A DNA stretch of 64,000 bases from Oscillospiraceae bacterium (GTDB taxonomy: Bacteria > Bacillota > Clostridia > Oscillospirales > Acutalibacteraceae): assembly GCA_029219165.1 (NCBI GenBank), contig JAQXSW010000028.1, positions 1-64,000 on the forward strand, given 5' to 3'. This document shows positions 33,579 through 43,221 of this stretch, one piece after another. Under the pieces are notes generated by a model. The model was not told the origin of the DNA. It saw nothing but the letters and a program-made list of their open reading frames with translations, and ran no database searches. Numbering within the stretch: position 1 is the stretch's first letter; each line of letters begins with the position of its first letter. The translations under genes were made by a program, and so were the position numbers.

Positions 33579-34253
33579 TTACTTCTTCATTTTACCACTT
33601 TTTAATCTATTTTGGTAGTCATTGTTGATTTTGTCTGACCAAGAAGAAGAGATAGATTTTCCGCTTCTGGCACTAGATACAGTTTCACAAACGCACTCAT
33701 AAAGAACTGCAGTACCCTTTGAATCACACTTGAAATTCACTGCCCTATCCTCACAGATACCATAGCTTTTCGCGGTTTCAACAGCGTCAATATTAGCGCC
33801 CATAAACAAGAATTCCCATCCATATTTTTCAGTTTGATGTTTTACCATTCTCTTCACGTCATCACTTGAATATTTATTACTTGCATTTTCAAAACCATCT
33901 GTTGTAATAACGAAAATTGTATTTTCCGGGACATCTTCTTTTCTTGCATATTTATGTACATTTGCAATGTGATGAATTGCAGAACCCATTGCATCAATTA
34001 ACGCTGTACAACCACCAACCTGATAGTCCTCAAGTGTCATCGGTTCAATTTCAGAAAGCGGTACGCGGTCATGAATAACCTTTGATGTGTTATCAAAAAG
34101 AACTGTTGAAACAAGACACTCGCCATCCTCTTTTTTCTGCTTATTAATAAGCGAATTAAAGCCACCAACTGTGTCTGACTCAAGTCCTTCCATTGAACCG
34201 CTTCTGTCCAAAATAAATACAAGTTCTGTAATTCCATTTTTATTCTTTTTCAT
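33579..34253 (-). CDS. von Willebrand factor A domain protein (TerY-like)
   Basis: A 224-residue protein that is essentially one vWA domain. The MIDAS metal site is intact: DRSGSMEG near residue 15, a Thr in GGCTALIDA, and Asp in ITTDGFENAS. It resembles the cytoplasmic TerY-type vWA proteins found with macro, kinase or phosphatase genes. ATG at 34253 follows GGAGG by seven bases; an upstream in-frame ATG at 34334 would translate the leader hairpin and is rejected. It is probably co-transcribed with the macro-domain gene. Confidence 0.88.
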   Translation of the reverse strand: MKKNKNGITELVFILDRSGSMEGLESDTVGGFNSLINKQKKEDGECLVSTVLFDNTSKVIHDRVPLSEIEPMTLEDYQVGGCTALIDAMGSAIHHIANVHKYARKEDVPENTIFVITTDGFENASNKYSSDDVKRMVKHQTEKYGWEFLFMGANIDAVETAKSYGICEDRAVNFKCDSKGTAVLYECVCETVSSARSGKSISSSWSDKINNDYQNRLKSGKMKK

Positions 34254-34287
34254 ACATATACCTCCAAAATAAAATACATAATAAAAT

Positions 34288-34334
34288 GCGGATGCCGGGC
34301 GATTCCATCGATTAAGGTTTCGCCTTACATCCAC
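34288..34334 (-). ncRNA. Structured leader of the vWA gene (candidate)
   Basis: On the minus strand GTGGATG pairs with CATCCGC as a 7-bp outer stem, and inside it GGCGA pairs with TCGCC. A TATAAT box (complement 34335-34340) ends right at the outer stem, so the transcript would begin with this structure. No known riboswitch class was recognised. Confidence 0.4.
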
Positions 34335-34361
34335 ATTATATTTATTTTGGAAAACTATATG

Positions 34362-34386
34362 GTCGCCGAAAGAGCGACATTTTTTA
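34362..34386 (+). terminator. Hairpin with T run on the plus strand downstream of polC
   Basis: GTCGC and GCGAC enclose CGAAAGA and are followed by ATTTTTT on the plus strand. It would terminate rightward (antisense) transcription; on the minus strand the same hairpin directly follows polC but lacks a T run. Confidence 0.4.
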
Positions 34387-34393
34387 ATTCAAA

Positions 34394-37300
34394 TTAAAAA
34401 CCAAATAAAGTAATTTGATCACTCTCGGGAAGTCCATCCAATGCACCAAGGTTCTTAAGCGATTCAACCACCGCAGTAGAAATACCCGAACGAGACTTCA
34501 AATTCTCTATTGAAGTATATGGACCATCGCCATCATCTTTTGCATTTTCAAGTGCCTTTGCAGCAGCGCCACCAAGCCCCTTAATGGAAGAAAATGCAAG
34601 ACGAATTTTTCCATCTTCAATTGAATAGAGTGTGCCGTGTGACTTGTAAAGGTCAATTGGAAGAAACTCAATGCCGCGAGCAAGCATTTCAAGTACAACT
34701 TGAAGGCCTGTATATTCATCCTTTTCCTTGGCTGTGGCCTCCTGTCCCTTCGCTTGAATCGCTCTCATTTTACTTCTAACGAAGTCAATTCCGGAGCTTA
34801 TAGACTCAGCGTCAAGATCGTCACCACGAACAGTCAAAAATGTTGCATAGTACTCTACAGGCTTATACAATTTGTACCAAGCAAGACGAAGAGCCGCACT
34901 AACGTACGCCGCAGCATGTGCTTTAGGAAACATATATTTAATCTTATAGCAAGAATCTATATACCAATCCGGTACGTTATGTTCCTTCATTGCTGCTATA
35001 TGCTCTTCTGTCAGAAGTTTTGTAGCCTTTCCTTTACGTACAATTTCCATAATCTTGAATGCCATTGTAGGTTCAAGACCATAGTGCATAAGACCAACCA
35101 TTATGTTGTCACGAGTACCGATTACTTCAGAAATTGTACAGGTTCCATTGTGAATAAGTTCTTGTGCATTTCCAAGCCATACATCGGTACCGTGTGAAAG
35201 ACCTGAAATTTGAAGAAGATCAGAGAAGTTCTTTGGCTTACATTCCATGAGCATTCCCCTTACAAAGCCTGTACCCATTTCAGGAATGGAAAGAGTACCT
35301 GTTTCACAGTCAATATCCTCTGCGGTTACCCCAAGAGGCTCAGGGCTTGTAAAGAGTTCATAAATCTTTGGATCACAGATATCTACTTCCATTACCGGAA
35401 TACCTGTTAAATCCTCAAGATATTTATACATGGTAGGAACATCGTGTCCAAGGTTATCAAGTTTCAAGATTGTGTCATGCAAGAAATGGAAGTCAAAGTG
35501 TGTTGTCTTCATTCCCTTGTCCGCGTCGTCTGCAGGATATTGAACGGCAGTGAAGTCTGAAACCTCATATGAATTTGGAACAACAACCATTCCACCAGGG
35601 TGCTGACCTGTTGTTCTCTTAACACCGGTACATCCTATTGTCAGACGAGAAATTTCCGCATTGTTACAAACGCGTTCCTTCTCCTCCAGGTACTTTTTAA
35701 CATAACCGAAAGCGGTCTTATCAGCAACAGTAGCAACGGTACCTGCTTTAAACACGTGATCCTCACCGAAAAGTTCAATTGTATATTTGTGAGCCGAAGC
35801 CTGATATTCTCCGGAGAAGTTAAGGTCAATATCCGGCGATTTATCCCCTTTAAATCCAAGGAATGTTTCAAAAGGAATATCATGTCCGTCACGCCACATT
35901 GGAGTACCACATTTCGGACAATCCTTTGGAGGGAGGTCGTAACCTGAACCCACCTCACCATTTAGGAAGAATTCAGTATGCTTACACTCAGGATTTGTAC
36001 ATCTGTAGTGTGGCGCAAGTGGATTAACTTCTGAAATACCGGATGCATGTGCAACAAAGGACGAACCAACAGATCCACGGGAACCAACATGGTACCCATG
36101 ATCTTCAGAATCCTTAACGAGCTTTTGAGCAATCATATAAAGAACGGCAAAGCCGTGCTTTATAATTGAATTTAGTTCTTTAGACAGACGCTCTGAAACG
36201 TATTCCGGAACCGGATCGCCGTAGAGAGCCTTTGCTTTGTCCCAGCAAAGTTTCTGGAGTTCCTCCTCCGCACCATCAATTGATGGAGGGAAACTTCCTG
36301 CCGGTACCGGGCGAATCCTCTCAACCATATCTGCAATTTTATTTGGATTTTCAATTACAACTTTTCTTGCAAGTTCTTCACCAAGATAACTGAAATCAGA
36401 AAGCATTTCATCTGTTGTCTTGAAGTAAAGAGGTGGCTGCATTTCTGAGTCAGTATATCCCTGACCGGACATAATAATTGCACGGAATGCAGCATCATTC
36501 TTGTCTATAAAATGTACGTCACCTGTGGCAACAGTAAGTTTACCCGCCTTATCCGCAAGTTCAATAATTCGTCTATTCATATCATCCAAGTCGCGTTCTG
36601 ACGCAAATCTTGGAGGAAGTGTTATTAATTCCTTTGTTTTTCTGTCTCGGGTAACAGTAGGACGTAAAAGGAAAGCATTGTTCCCATTAGGCTGAATTTC
36701 CATATAATCATAGAAATCAACTATTTCCTGAATGCGTTCAAAAGGTTCCCCATCCAATAAAGCGCGGTAGAGTTCACCTGCCTCACACGCAGTACCTAAA
36801 ATAAGGCCTTCTCTGTGCTTTAAAATATCAGACTTTAAAGTTATTGGTCTCTTATAAAAATGCTCTGTATGAGCATTAGAAACAAGTTCATAGAGGTTTT
36901 TAAGGCCAACATTATTCTTTACAAGAATAATCTGATGGTAAGTTCTGGTTTCCCTCTCTTTAAGACTTGCAACAATATCTTCCCAATTATTTGGAGCACC
37001 GGCTCTTATGTCATCATATACATAAGACTCAACTCCGTAAATAACCTTAATACCTGTTTTTTCAGATGCAGCAAAAGCTGCCGGATATCCTTGAAGAACA
37101 CCGTGATCTGTAATTGCAACAGCTCTGTGTCCCCATTTTGCAGCACGGGAAACAAGTTCACCTGCGTCCGTCATTGCATCAAGAGCAGACATGTTACTAT
37201 GCATGTGAAGTTCAACACGTTTTTCCGATGCTTCATCCATAATATCAATCTTTTTAACGGAAGCCATAGCCTTTGCATCTATTACATATTCTTTTCTGTA

Positions 37301-38212
37301 TGTATCGTAAATAACATCTCCTCTAATCATGAGGGTAATACCATCTTTAAGAGCGGAAACCGCATTCTTACAGTCTTCCGCTCTGGAGAAGATTTTTACG
37401 GGATATGAACTGGTGTAATCAGTAATATTAAAGTTAATAATCTTACTTCTTTGATCTTTTGTGTCACGGATTTCAAGGCCAAAAACTGTACCCCAAACAA
37501 CAACTTGTCCATCGTCAAACTTAACGTCTGCAATAGACTTTGGAAGCTTACCGATTTTATTTCCATAAATAATGTGTGCAGTTTCAAGATAAAGTGGAAT
37601 TCCATCTATAATTTTGTGTGGAAGATCAGTTGCCTTTTGCTCAGCTTTCTGAACATTTTCACTCTTTACTTCCTGCTCTGCCTGCTTTTGAAGTTTCTGG
37701 AAGTTTTCATCGTTTACATCTACTGATAAAACACCACCAAATGAAACATCAATCGCCACGCCATATTTTTCACTTATTATTTTAGATATCATGGCATCTG
37801 CTTTTGCCGCATTTAGAATATCTCCACCACCATGGGTCAAATTAACGTGAAGTTTCGAGTTGTCTTCTGATAATTCATAAGTTGCTCCATTAAAGAAGCC
37901 GTTTGTAACCGGTAAACGCTCGCGGAGTTCTAAAAGAACATCACCCATTTTTGAAAGGTCAAAAGATGGACTGACAATAGCTATTTTTAGAGCAATGCCC
38001 TCAAGTTTTAAAGCAGAACATACCATATGCTTAAAGCTTTCAAGTTGATTTTCTTCAATTTCAGACATGCAAAGCAGAGACAAGGACATAATCCTTGTCT
38101 CTTTATTTATTACCATTTCTTTTATTTCGGCATTTATAAAATCTGAAGAATATGTATTATTCAAAAGTTTTGCAAAATAATCCTTCAGTTGTGGTTTTTT
38201 GTTGTCAGTCAC
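34394..38212 (-). CDS. polC: DNA polymerase III PolC lacking the exonuclease domain
   Basis: A PolC-type replicative polymerase of 1272 residues; canonical PolC has about 1440. An N-terminal region and OB-fold (VVVWGTVFGLEIRDTK, about 237-252) are followed by the PHP domain with HMHSN (336) and ITDHG (367-371). In Bacillus PolC a DEDD 3'-5' exonuclease of about 170 residues is inserted after the stretch YGVESYVYDD (392-401). Here about 25 residues link straight to HQIILVKNNVGLKNLYELVS, and no VFDVETTG-type motif exists. The palm is intact (GSRGSVGSSFVA, PDIDLNFSGEYQ), as is a CxxxxC...CPKC zinc site. It ends the operon that begins with pyrH. Confidence 0.95.
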   Translation of the reverse strand: MTDNKKPQLKDYFAKLLNNTYSSDFINAEIKEMVINKETRIMSLSLLCMSEIEENQLESFKHMVCSALKLEGIALKIAIVSPSFDLSKMGDVLLELRERLPVTNGFFNGATYELSEDNSKLHVNLTHGGGDILNAAKADAMISKIISEKYGVAIDVSFGGVLSVDVNDENFQKLQKQAEQEVKSENVQKAEQKATDLPHKIIDGIPLYLETAHIIYGNKIGKLPKSIADVKFDDGQVVVWGTVFGLEIRDTKDQRSKIINFNITDYTSSYPVKIFSRAEDCKNAVSALKDGITLMIRGDVIYDTYRKEYVIDAKAMASVKKIDIMDEASEKRVELHMHSNMSALDAMTDAGELVSRAAKWGHRAVAITDHGVLQGYPAAFAASEKTGIKVIYGVESYVYDDIRAGAPNNWEDIVASLKERETRTYHQIILVKNNVGLKNLYELVSNAHTEHFYKRPITLKSDILKHREGLILGTACEAGELYRALLDGEPFERIQEIVDFYDYMEIQPNGNNAFLLRPTVTRDRKTKELITLPPRFASERDLDDMNRRIIELADKAGKLTVATGDVHFIDKNDAAFRAIIMSGQGYTDSEMQPPLYFKTTDEMLSDFSYLGEELARKVVIENPNKIADMVERIRPVPAGSFPPSIDGAEEELQKLCWDKAKALYGDPVPEYVSERLSKELNSIIKHGFAVLYMIAQKLVKDSEDHGYHVGSRGSVGSSFVAHASGISEVNPLAPHYRCTNPECKHTEFFLNGEVGSGYDLPPKDCPKCGTPMWRDGHDIPFETFLGFKGDKSPDIDLNFSGEYQASAHKYTIELFGEDHVFKAGTVATVADKTAFGYVKKYLEEKERVCNNAEISRLTIGCTGVKRTTGQHPGGMVVVPNSYEVSDFTAVQYPADDADKGMKTTHFDFHFLHDTILKLDNLGHDVPTMYKYLEDLTGIPVMEVDICDPKIYELFTSPEPLGVTAEDIDCETGTLSIPEMGTGFVRGMLMECKPKNFSDLLQISGLSHGTDVWLGNAQELIHNGTCTISEVIGTRDNIMVGLMHYGLEPTMAFKIMEIVRKGKATKLLTEEHIAAMKEHNVPDWYIDSCYKIKYMFPKAHAAAYVSAALRLAWYKLYKPVEYYATFLTVRGDDLDAESISSGIDFVRSKMRAIQAKGQEATAKEKDEYTGLQVVLEMLARGIEFLPIDLYKSHGTLYSIEDGKIRLAFSSIKGLGGAAAKALENAKDDGDGPYTSIENLKSRSGISTAVVESLKNLGALDGLPESDQITLFGF

Positions 38213-38241
38213 TTTTATACCCCTAGCGTTTTAACAAATGA

Positions 38242-39309
38242 TTATAATAATTCAATTTCCTTAAACAGTTCGTCTACCAAGTCCTTTTCAGGAACTTTTC
38301 TAAGTATTTCACCCTTCTTGAAAATCAGTCCACAGTCTTTACCACCGGCAATACCAATGTCAGCAGTTTTAGCCTCTCCGGGTCCGTTTACAGGGCAACC
38401 CATAACCGCAACTCGGATAGGTTTTTTAATGTTTTTAAGGCGCGATTCAACCTCTGCTGCAATAGAAATTAAATCTATTTGTGTACGTCCACATGTTGGA
38501 CAAGAAATAAGTTGCGCTGCATCCGGAAGAAGGTCAAGTCCACGAAGAATGTCATTTGCAGCTTCTATTTCAAGAACCGGATCAGCCGTCAAAGAAACTC
38601 GAATTGTGTCTCCTATTCCGTCTGCAAGAAGAGATCCAATACCAATTGAAGATTTTATAATGCCCATCTTCTCTGTTCCGGCCTCTGTAACGCCCAAGTG
38701 AAGTGGGTAGTCGCAGTTCTTTGCAACTTCCCTATATGCATTTATTGTATTTCTAACATCTGAGGATTTTATTGAAATTACGGTGTCATAAAAATTACAT
38801 TCCTCAAGAATTTTTGCATGATTAAGAGCACTTTGAGCCATAGCAATTGGTGTAGGACCACCATACTTCTCAAGGAGTTCCTTTTCAACTGAGCCTGAGT
38901 TTACGCCAATGCGAATCGGAATATTCTTTGAACGACAAGCGTCCGCTACTATTTCGACATTCTCCCTCTTGCCAATATGACCCGGATTAATTCTAATTTT
39001 ATCTATACCGGCATCTATACATGCAAGGGCAACCTTATAGTCAAAGTGAATATCTGCTACCAAAGGAATATCTACTGCCTCTTTAAGTGCATAGACTAAA
39101 TCAACATCAGAAATACTTGAGATAGCAACACGAATAATGTCACACCCCGCACTTCTAAGTGCCTTTGCCTGTTTAATATTTGCTTCAAAGTCAGAAACCG
39201 GAGCATTGAGCATTGATTGAACTAGGATTCTAGAGTCCCCGCCAAGCTTCAAATTGCCAACAGTTACCTGCCTTGTCTTTCTTCTAAGATGTACAAATTC
39301 CATAGTCAT
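38242..39309 (-). CDS. ispG: 4-hydroxy-3-methylbut-2-enyl-diphosphate synthase IspG
   Basis: A 355-residue iron-sulfur enzyme of the MEP isoprenoid pathway (GcpE), converting MEcPP to HMBPP. The TIM-barrel start RRKTRQVTVGNLKLGG and MVQSM-like QSMLNAPVSD are typical. The cluster cysteines are in ISCPTCGR and MGCPVNGPGE. AAAGGAGGTCTA precedes the ATG. It sits between rseP and polC; with dxr two genes upstream it gives two MEP-pathway enzymes in one transcript. Confidence 0.96.
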   Translation of the reverse strand: MTMEFVHLRRKTRQVTVGNLKLGGDSRILVQSMLNAPVSDFEANIKQAKALRSAGCDIIRVAISSISDVDLVYALKEAVDIPLVADIHFDYKVALACIDAGIDKIRINPGHIGKRENVEIVADACRSKNIPIRIGVNSGSVEKELLEKYGGPTPIAMAQSALNHAKILEECNFYDTVISIKSSDVRNTINAYREVAKNCDYPLHLGVTEAGTEKMGIIKSSIGIGSLLADGIGDTIRVSLTADPVLEIEAANDILRGLDLLPDAAQLISCPTCGRTQIDLISIAAEVESRLKNIKKPIRVAVMGCPVNGPGEAKTADIGIAGGKDCGLIFKKGEILRKVPEKDLVDELFKEIELL

Positions 39310-39338
39310 TAGACCTCCTTTTCTCAGAAACTCTAACT

Positions 39339-40391
39339 TTATAATAACTTGATAATATCATTTACAGTTACAACTAATACAAGACCTAAGAGCAATGTCA
39401 TACCAACTGTATTAATTGCATTTTCAACTGCTGTTGGAACCCTTTTACCGGTAACCCACTCTATAAGAATTAGGAAAAATCTTCCTCCATCTAAAGCGGG
39501 GAAAGGAATAAGATTAAATATTCCAACATTTATTGCTATGAATGCCATTATTGTAAGAAGTGATGAGAAGTCCATTGTACTCACAGCATTTGTAGCTGTA
39601 TCAGCAATAATGTCCACTGTTCCAACAGGCCCTGAGAGTTCGTTCAAACTGAAATTCATTGTAACAATATCAAAAAGACTTACCCACACAATTCTGGCAA
39701 TTGAAAATGAATTTAAAAATGAGTACTTAAATACACTTCCAAAAGATGGTTCAACACCTAAAATTGAAAAGTCATAAATTATGGCAGTCTGTCCTTCAAT
39801 TTCCCTTGTGTCAAACTTTACACTTTTAATATTCTGTAACTCCCCGTCTCTTTCAATTACGAAATCAATTACAGCATCTTCGTCCCTCATCATAAAATAG
39901 CTGAGGTCGTATTCTGTGTATACTTTGTCGTTGTTTATTGCAATAATTTTGTCACCTTTTTGAAGGCCGGCCTTGGCACTGGCGGCATTATCCGAAAAGC
40001 CGGTTATAGTTGGAACACCTATAAGATCAGTTGTTCCAAGTATTATTGCCATAATAATTACACCGGTAATTAAATTTACTGTTGCACCGGCTATTATAAT
40101 AATTGCGCGTTGCCAAGCCGGCTTTTTTTCAAACGAGTTCTCGTCTTCACTCTCTTCGTCCTCGCCTTCCATGGCTACATAGCCACCAATTGGAAAAGCT
40201 CGAAGAGAGTATTGGATGTCGCCCTTTTTCTTTTTGAAAAGGGCCGGTCCCATTCCAATTGAGAACTCGTTAATTTTAACTTTGAATATTCTGGCAAATG
40301 TAAAATGGCCAAGTTCATGAGTCATAATAATGACTCCAAAAAGAAGAAGTGCCACAAGTATTGGCCAAATGCTATTTAAAACTGAAAGCAT
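39339..40391 (-). CDS. rseP: Site-2 intramembrane zinc protease RseP/RasP
   Basis: A 350-residue membrane metalloprotease that cuts anti-sigma factors and signal-peptide remnants. The zinc motif HELGH is in the first membrane segment, a PDZ domain lies mid-protein (AGLQKGDKIIAINN), and NLIPFPALDGGR holds the third ligand near the C-terminus. CGGAGG precedes the ATG. It is downstream of dxr as in most Firmicutes. Confidence 0.95.
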   Translation of the reverse strand: MLSVLNSIWPILVALLLFGVIIMTHELGHFTFARIFKVKINEFSIGMGPALFKKKKGDIQYSLRAFPIGGYVAMEGEDEESEDENSFEKKPAWQRAIIIIAGATVNLITGVIIMAIILGTTDLIGVPTITGFSDNAASAKAGLQKGDKIIAINNDKVYTEYDLSYFMMRDEDAVIDFVIERDGELQNIKSVKFDTREIEGQTAIIYDFSILGVEPSFGSVFKYSFLNSFSIARIVWVSLFDIVTMNFSLNELSGPVGTVDIIADTATNAVSTMDFSSLLTIMAFIAINVGIFNLIPFPALDGGRFFLILIEWVTGKRVPTAVENAINTVGMTLLLGLVLVVTVNDIIKLL

Positions 40392-40420
40392 TCAAAAACC
40401 TCCGGTTAAAATGCAGTTAA

Positions 40421-41602
40421 TTAGATATGTTGTGGAAGATCATTTCCTGTTTTTTTCATTACATAGTCACGTGCAGTTCTGTCAACTCGAAGAACATCTG
40501 CTAAAGTATAGTCCTCCAAATTTTCAGTCATTTCCATTGCTTCACGTACAAGTTCCCCTATTTCAAGAAAACCTATTTTACCCTGTCTAAAGAGCATATT
40601 TGCCTGCTCATTGGCAGAATTTGCAGCAGCAGGATAAAGTCCTCCGCGTCTTATTGCCTCCCTGCAAACTGAAAGACAGGTAAAAGTCTCATAGTCAGGG
40701 TTAGCAAAGGAAAGATTACCAAGAGCGGCAAGATCAAGTTCATCTGTGGGCGATGGAAACCTGTCAGGATATGTAAGTGCATACTGAATTGGTATTTTCA
40801 TATCAGGAAGTCCAAGCTGAGCCACAACTGCATTGTCCTCAAACTGAACTGCACTGTGAATAATACTTTCTCTGTGTACAACAACTTTTATTTTGTCCTC
40901 AGGAACACCAAATAACCAACACGCTTCTATTATTTCAAGACCCTTGTTCATCATTGTAGCGGAATCTATTGTTATTTTTGCACCCATATCCCAATTTGGA
41001 TGCTTTAAAGCTTGTTCTGCTGTAACATCCTTTAATTCCTCACGAGTTCTTCCAAAGAACGGTCCGCCTGAAGCTGTCAGTAAAATTCTCTTTAAATCCT
41101 TTGGTCTTCCATATTTATCCCTAGAGCCTTCAAGACACTGGAATATTGCGGAATGTTCACTGTCAACAGGATATATTTTTACACCCTTAACAGCTGCAGC
41201 GTGCATTACAAGTTTACCGCCTGCAACCAAAGTTTCTTTATTTGCAAGGGCAATATTCTTGCCCGCATTTATTGCATCAAGTGTCGGAAGAAGTCCGGCC
41301 ATTCCAACTATAGAATTAAGTACAGTATCAGCATTTTCGTCTGTTGCACATTCGCAAATACCATTTATACCGGAGAGTATTTTAGTGTCCGTATTTGAAA
41401 CACGACGCTTAAGTTCATCTGCCGCCTCCTCTGAAAGCATAGCTGCAACCTTTGGCCTAAACTCTCTAATTTGCTTTTCAATAACATCCACACTGCTGTT
41501 AGCAGCAAGAGCAGTTACGTTTATTTTGTGCTTTCTTGCAACTTCTAAAGCCTGAGTACCAATAGAACCTGTGGATCCTAAAATGCTAAGATTTTCAGTC
41601 AT
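40421..41602 (-). CDS. dxr: 1-deoxy-D-xylulose 5-phosphate reductoisomerase
   Basis: A 393-residue NADPH-dependent enzyme, the committed step of the MEP pathway. N-terminal LGSTGSIGTQALEV is the NADPH site; DSEHSAIFQCL and ASGGPF are the substrate and metal loops; ATMMNKGLEIIEA completes the active site. It starts 4 bases after cdsA ends, consistent with translational coupling. Confidence 0.97.
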   Translation of the reverse strand: MTENLSILGSTGSIGTQALEVARKHKINVTALAANSSVDVIEKQIREFRPKVAAMLSEEAADELKRRVSNTDTKILSGINGICECATDENADTVLNSIVGMAGLLPTLDAINAGKNIALANKETLVAGGKLVMHAAAVKGVKIYPVDSEHSAIFQCLEGSRDKYGRPKDLKRILLTASGGPFFGRTREELKDVTAEQALKHPNWDMGAKITIDSATMMNKGLEIIEACWLFGVPEDKIKVVVHRESIIHSAVQFEDNAVVAQLGLPDMKIPIQYALTYPDRFPSPTDELDLAALGNLSFANPDYETFTCLSVCREAIRRGGLYPAAANSANEQANMLFRQGKIGFLEIGELVREAMEMTENLEDYTLADVLRVDRTARDYVMKKTGNDLPQHI

Positions 41603-41605
41603 TAT

Positions 41606-42448
41606 TTACACAACCATTCCATAAATAGTCATAATTACATAAAATGCCGGCATTACAAATATTACGCTGTCAAATCTGTCCATTATTCCACCATGACCGG
41701 GAATTAAGTTTGAATAATCCTTAATTTCATAGTTTCGCTTTATCATTGAAGCAGCAAGATCACCAAATATGCCACAGACCGAAAGAATTGGACATATTAA
41801 AATGTAGAACCAAATTGGAAGAGCAAACGCCTTAACGGCAAAGAATTTCATGAAGATGAAAAGGAAGAGAGAATTAATTAAAATTACCCCTATTACACCT
41901 CCGAAAGCTCCCTCCCAAGTCTTTTTTGGACTGAGAACCGGAGTCATCTTATGCTTACCAAAAGCCATACCTGAAAGTTGAGCAAAAACATCAGTAAACA
42001 GAGCACAACTTACAGAATAAAGAATTAAAAATACAGTTTCACGTTTATCTATAAAGTCAAATGTCTTATAAAAATCTGCAATAAGGCTTATTGTTGAAAA
42101 AGCAGCCGGAACGACGAACGATGCATAAATAGTGGCAGCCAAATGCTCAAATGTAATGTCCTGATTATGAATTACAGTTAAGACAACAAGGAACATAACA
42201 TAAATAATACAAAGAATTCCAAGTGGGAACTTTGCTCCATACACTATGCCCAAAGGCAAAACAAACGCAAAAAGAATTGAAACAATTTTAAGTTCAATAT
42301 TCTTAACTTTAACTGCCTTTGTAATTTCATAACAGGCAGCTGCAGACAAAATTCCAAAGAAAATATCAAATATAGGTGTAAAAATTTGAGTCCAAACGGA
42401 AATTAAAATTACCGCTAAAACCACACCAGAAATAACACGTGTTTTCAT
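41606..42448 (-). CDS. cdsA: Phosphatidate cytidylyltransferase CdsA
   Basis: A 280-residue polytopic membrane enzyme making CDP-diacylglycerol for phospholipid synthesis. The signature spans SMIKRNYEIKDYSNLIPGHGG, with Asp in the Lys-Asp pair and GGIMDRFDS, near the C-terminus; SPKKTWEGAFGG lies before it. The ATG at 42448 has GGAGG six bases upstream; the longer frame overlapping uppS is not supported. It lies 16 bp after uppS. Confidence 0.95.
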   Translation of the reverse strand: MKTRVISGVVLAVILISVWTQIFTPIFDIFFGILSAAACYEITKAVKVKNIELKIVSILFAFVLPLGIVYGAKFPLGILCIIYVMFLVVLTVIHNQDITFEHLAATIYASFVVPAAFSTISLIADFYKTFDFIDKRETVFLILYSVSCALFTDVFAQLSGMAFGKHKMTPVLSPKKTWEGAFGGVIGVILINSLFLFIFMKFFAVKAFALPIWFYILICPILSVCGIFGDLAASMIKRNYEIKDYSNLIPGHGGIMDRFDSVIFVMPAFYVIMTIYGMVV

Positions 42449-42464
42449 TTTGTGCCTCCGTTTT

Positions 42465-43193
42465 TTAGACCGCGCCAAAACGTCTGTTTCGTTTTGCATA
42501 GTCCATAATTGCCCTATCTAAATCATCTGTTGTAAAATCAGGCCACAGAACATCTGAAAACCAGAGTTCTGAATATGCAGACTGAAAAGTCAGGAAATTT
42601 GAAAGCCTCAGTTCTCCTGACGGTCTGATAATTAAATCAGGGTCAGGCATTCCGGCCGTATATAGTCCTTCAGATATAGTCTCCTCAGTAATATCAGACG
42701 GTTTCAGCTCACCATTCTTAACTCTTTCAGCAATATTTTTTACCGAGCGAACAATTTCCTGACGACCGCCATAATTCAGAGCTATATTAACTATTGTCGT
42801 ATTCTTGTCAGTAATATCAAGTTGCGTTGAATCACAAAGCTTTGAAAGTTCTTTTGGAATTGCTTTTGTGTCTCCAAGAAATCTGAGAACATAACCACGC
42901 TTTTGTCTGTCAAATTTTATTTCATCTGCTTCTAAAAGATATTCTTTAAAAAGTTTCATAAGAGCAGCTATTTCTGAAGGTGGTCTTTTCCAATTTTCGG
43001 TTGAAAAAGCATAAAAAGTAACAACTTCAATTCCAATGTCATGACAGTAGTCGCTTATTGTTCTAAAGACCTTTGCACCCTCAATGTGACCTTTTGACCT
43101 GTCAAAGCCACGTTCTTTTGCCCATCTTCCATTGCCATCCATAATTATTCCAATATGTCTTGGCATAAATTCTTTTGGAGGGAGATTACCCAT
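42465..43193 (-). CDS. uppS: Isoprenyl (undecaprenyl) diphosphate synthase UppS
   Basis: A 242-residue cis-prenyltransferase that makes the lipid carrier for cell-wall synthesis. HIGIIMDGNGRWA contains the catalytic Asp, GHIEGAK and the C-terminal substrate motif IIRPSGELRLSNFL are present. Between it and frr is a GC-rich hairpin. It is in the standard frr-uppS-cdsA order. Confidence 0.97.
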   Translation of the reverse strand: MGNLPPKEFMPRHIGIIMDGNGRWAKERGFDRSKGHIEGAKVFRTISDYCHDIGIEVVTFYAFSTENWKRPPSEIAALMKLFKEYLLEADEIKFDRQKRGYVLRFLGDTKAIPKELSKLCDSTQLDITDKNTTIVNIALNYGGRQEIVRSVKNIAERVKNGELKPSDITEETISEGLYTAGMPDPDLIIRPSGELRLSNFLTFQSAYSELWFSDVLWPDFTTDDLDRAIMDYAKRNRRFGAV

Positions 43194-43221
43194 AATTTTC
43201 GCCTCGATTAAAGTGAAATAA

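Noticed and set aside
34394-38212. Frameshift or deletion artefact explaining the missing PolC exonuclease
   Set aside because: The frame is continuous and the join falls at the exact insertion point of the exonuclease in the PHP domain, with a sensible linker; a sequencing error would rarely give that.
40893-41555. 220-residue open frame opposite dxr
   Set aside because: Antisense shadow of a well-conserved gene; composition is Ser-rich as expected for such shadows.
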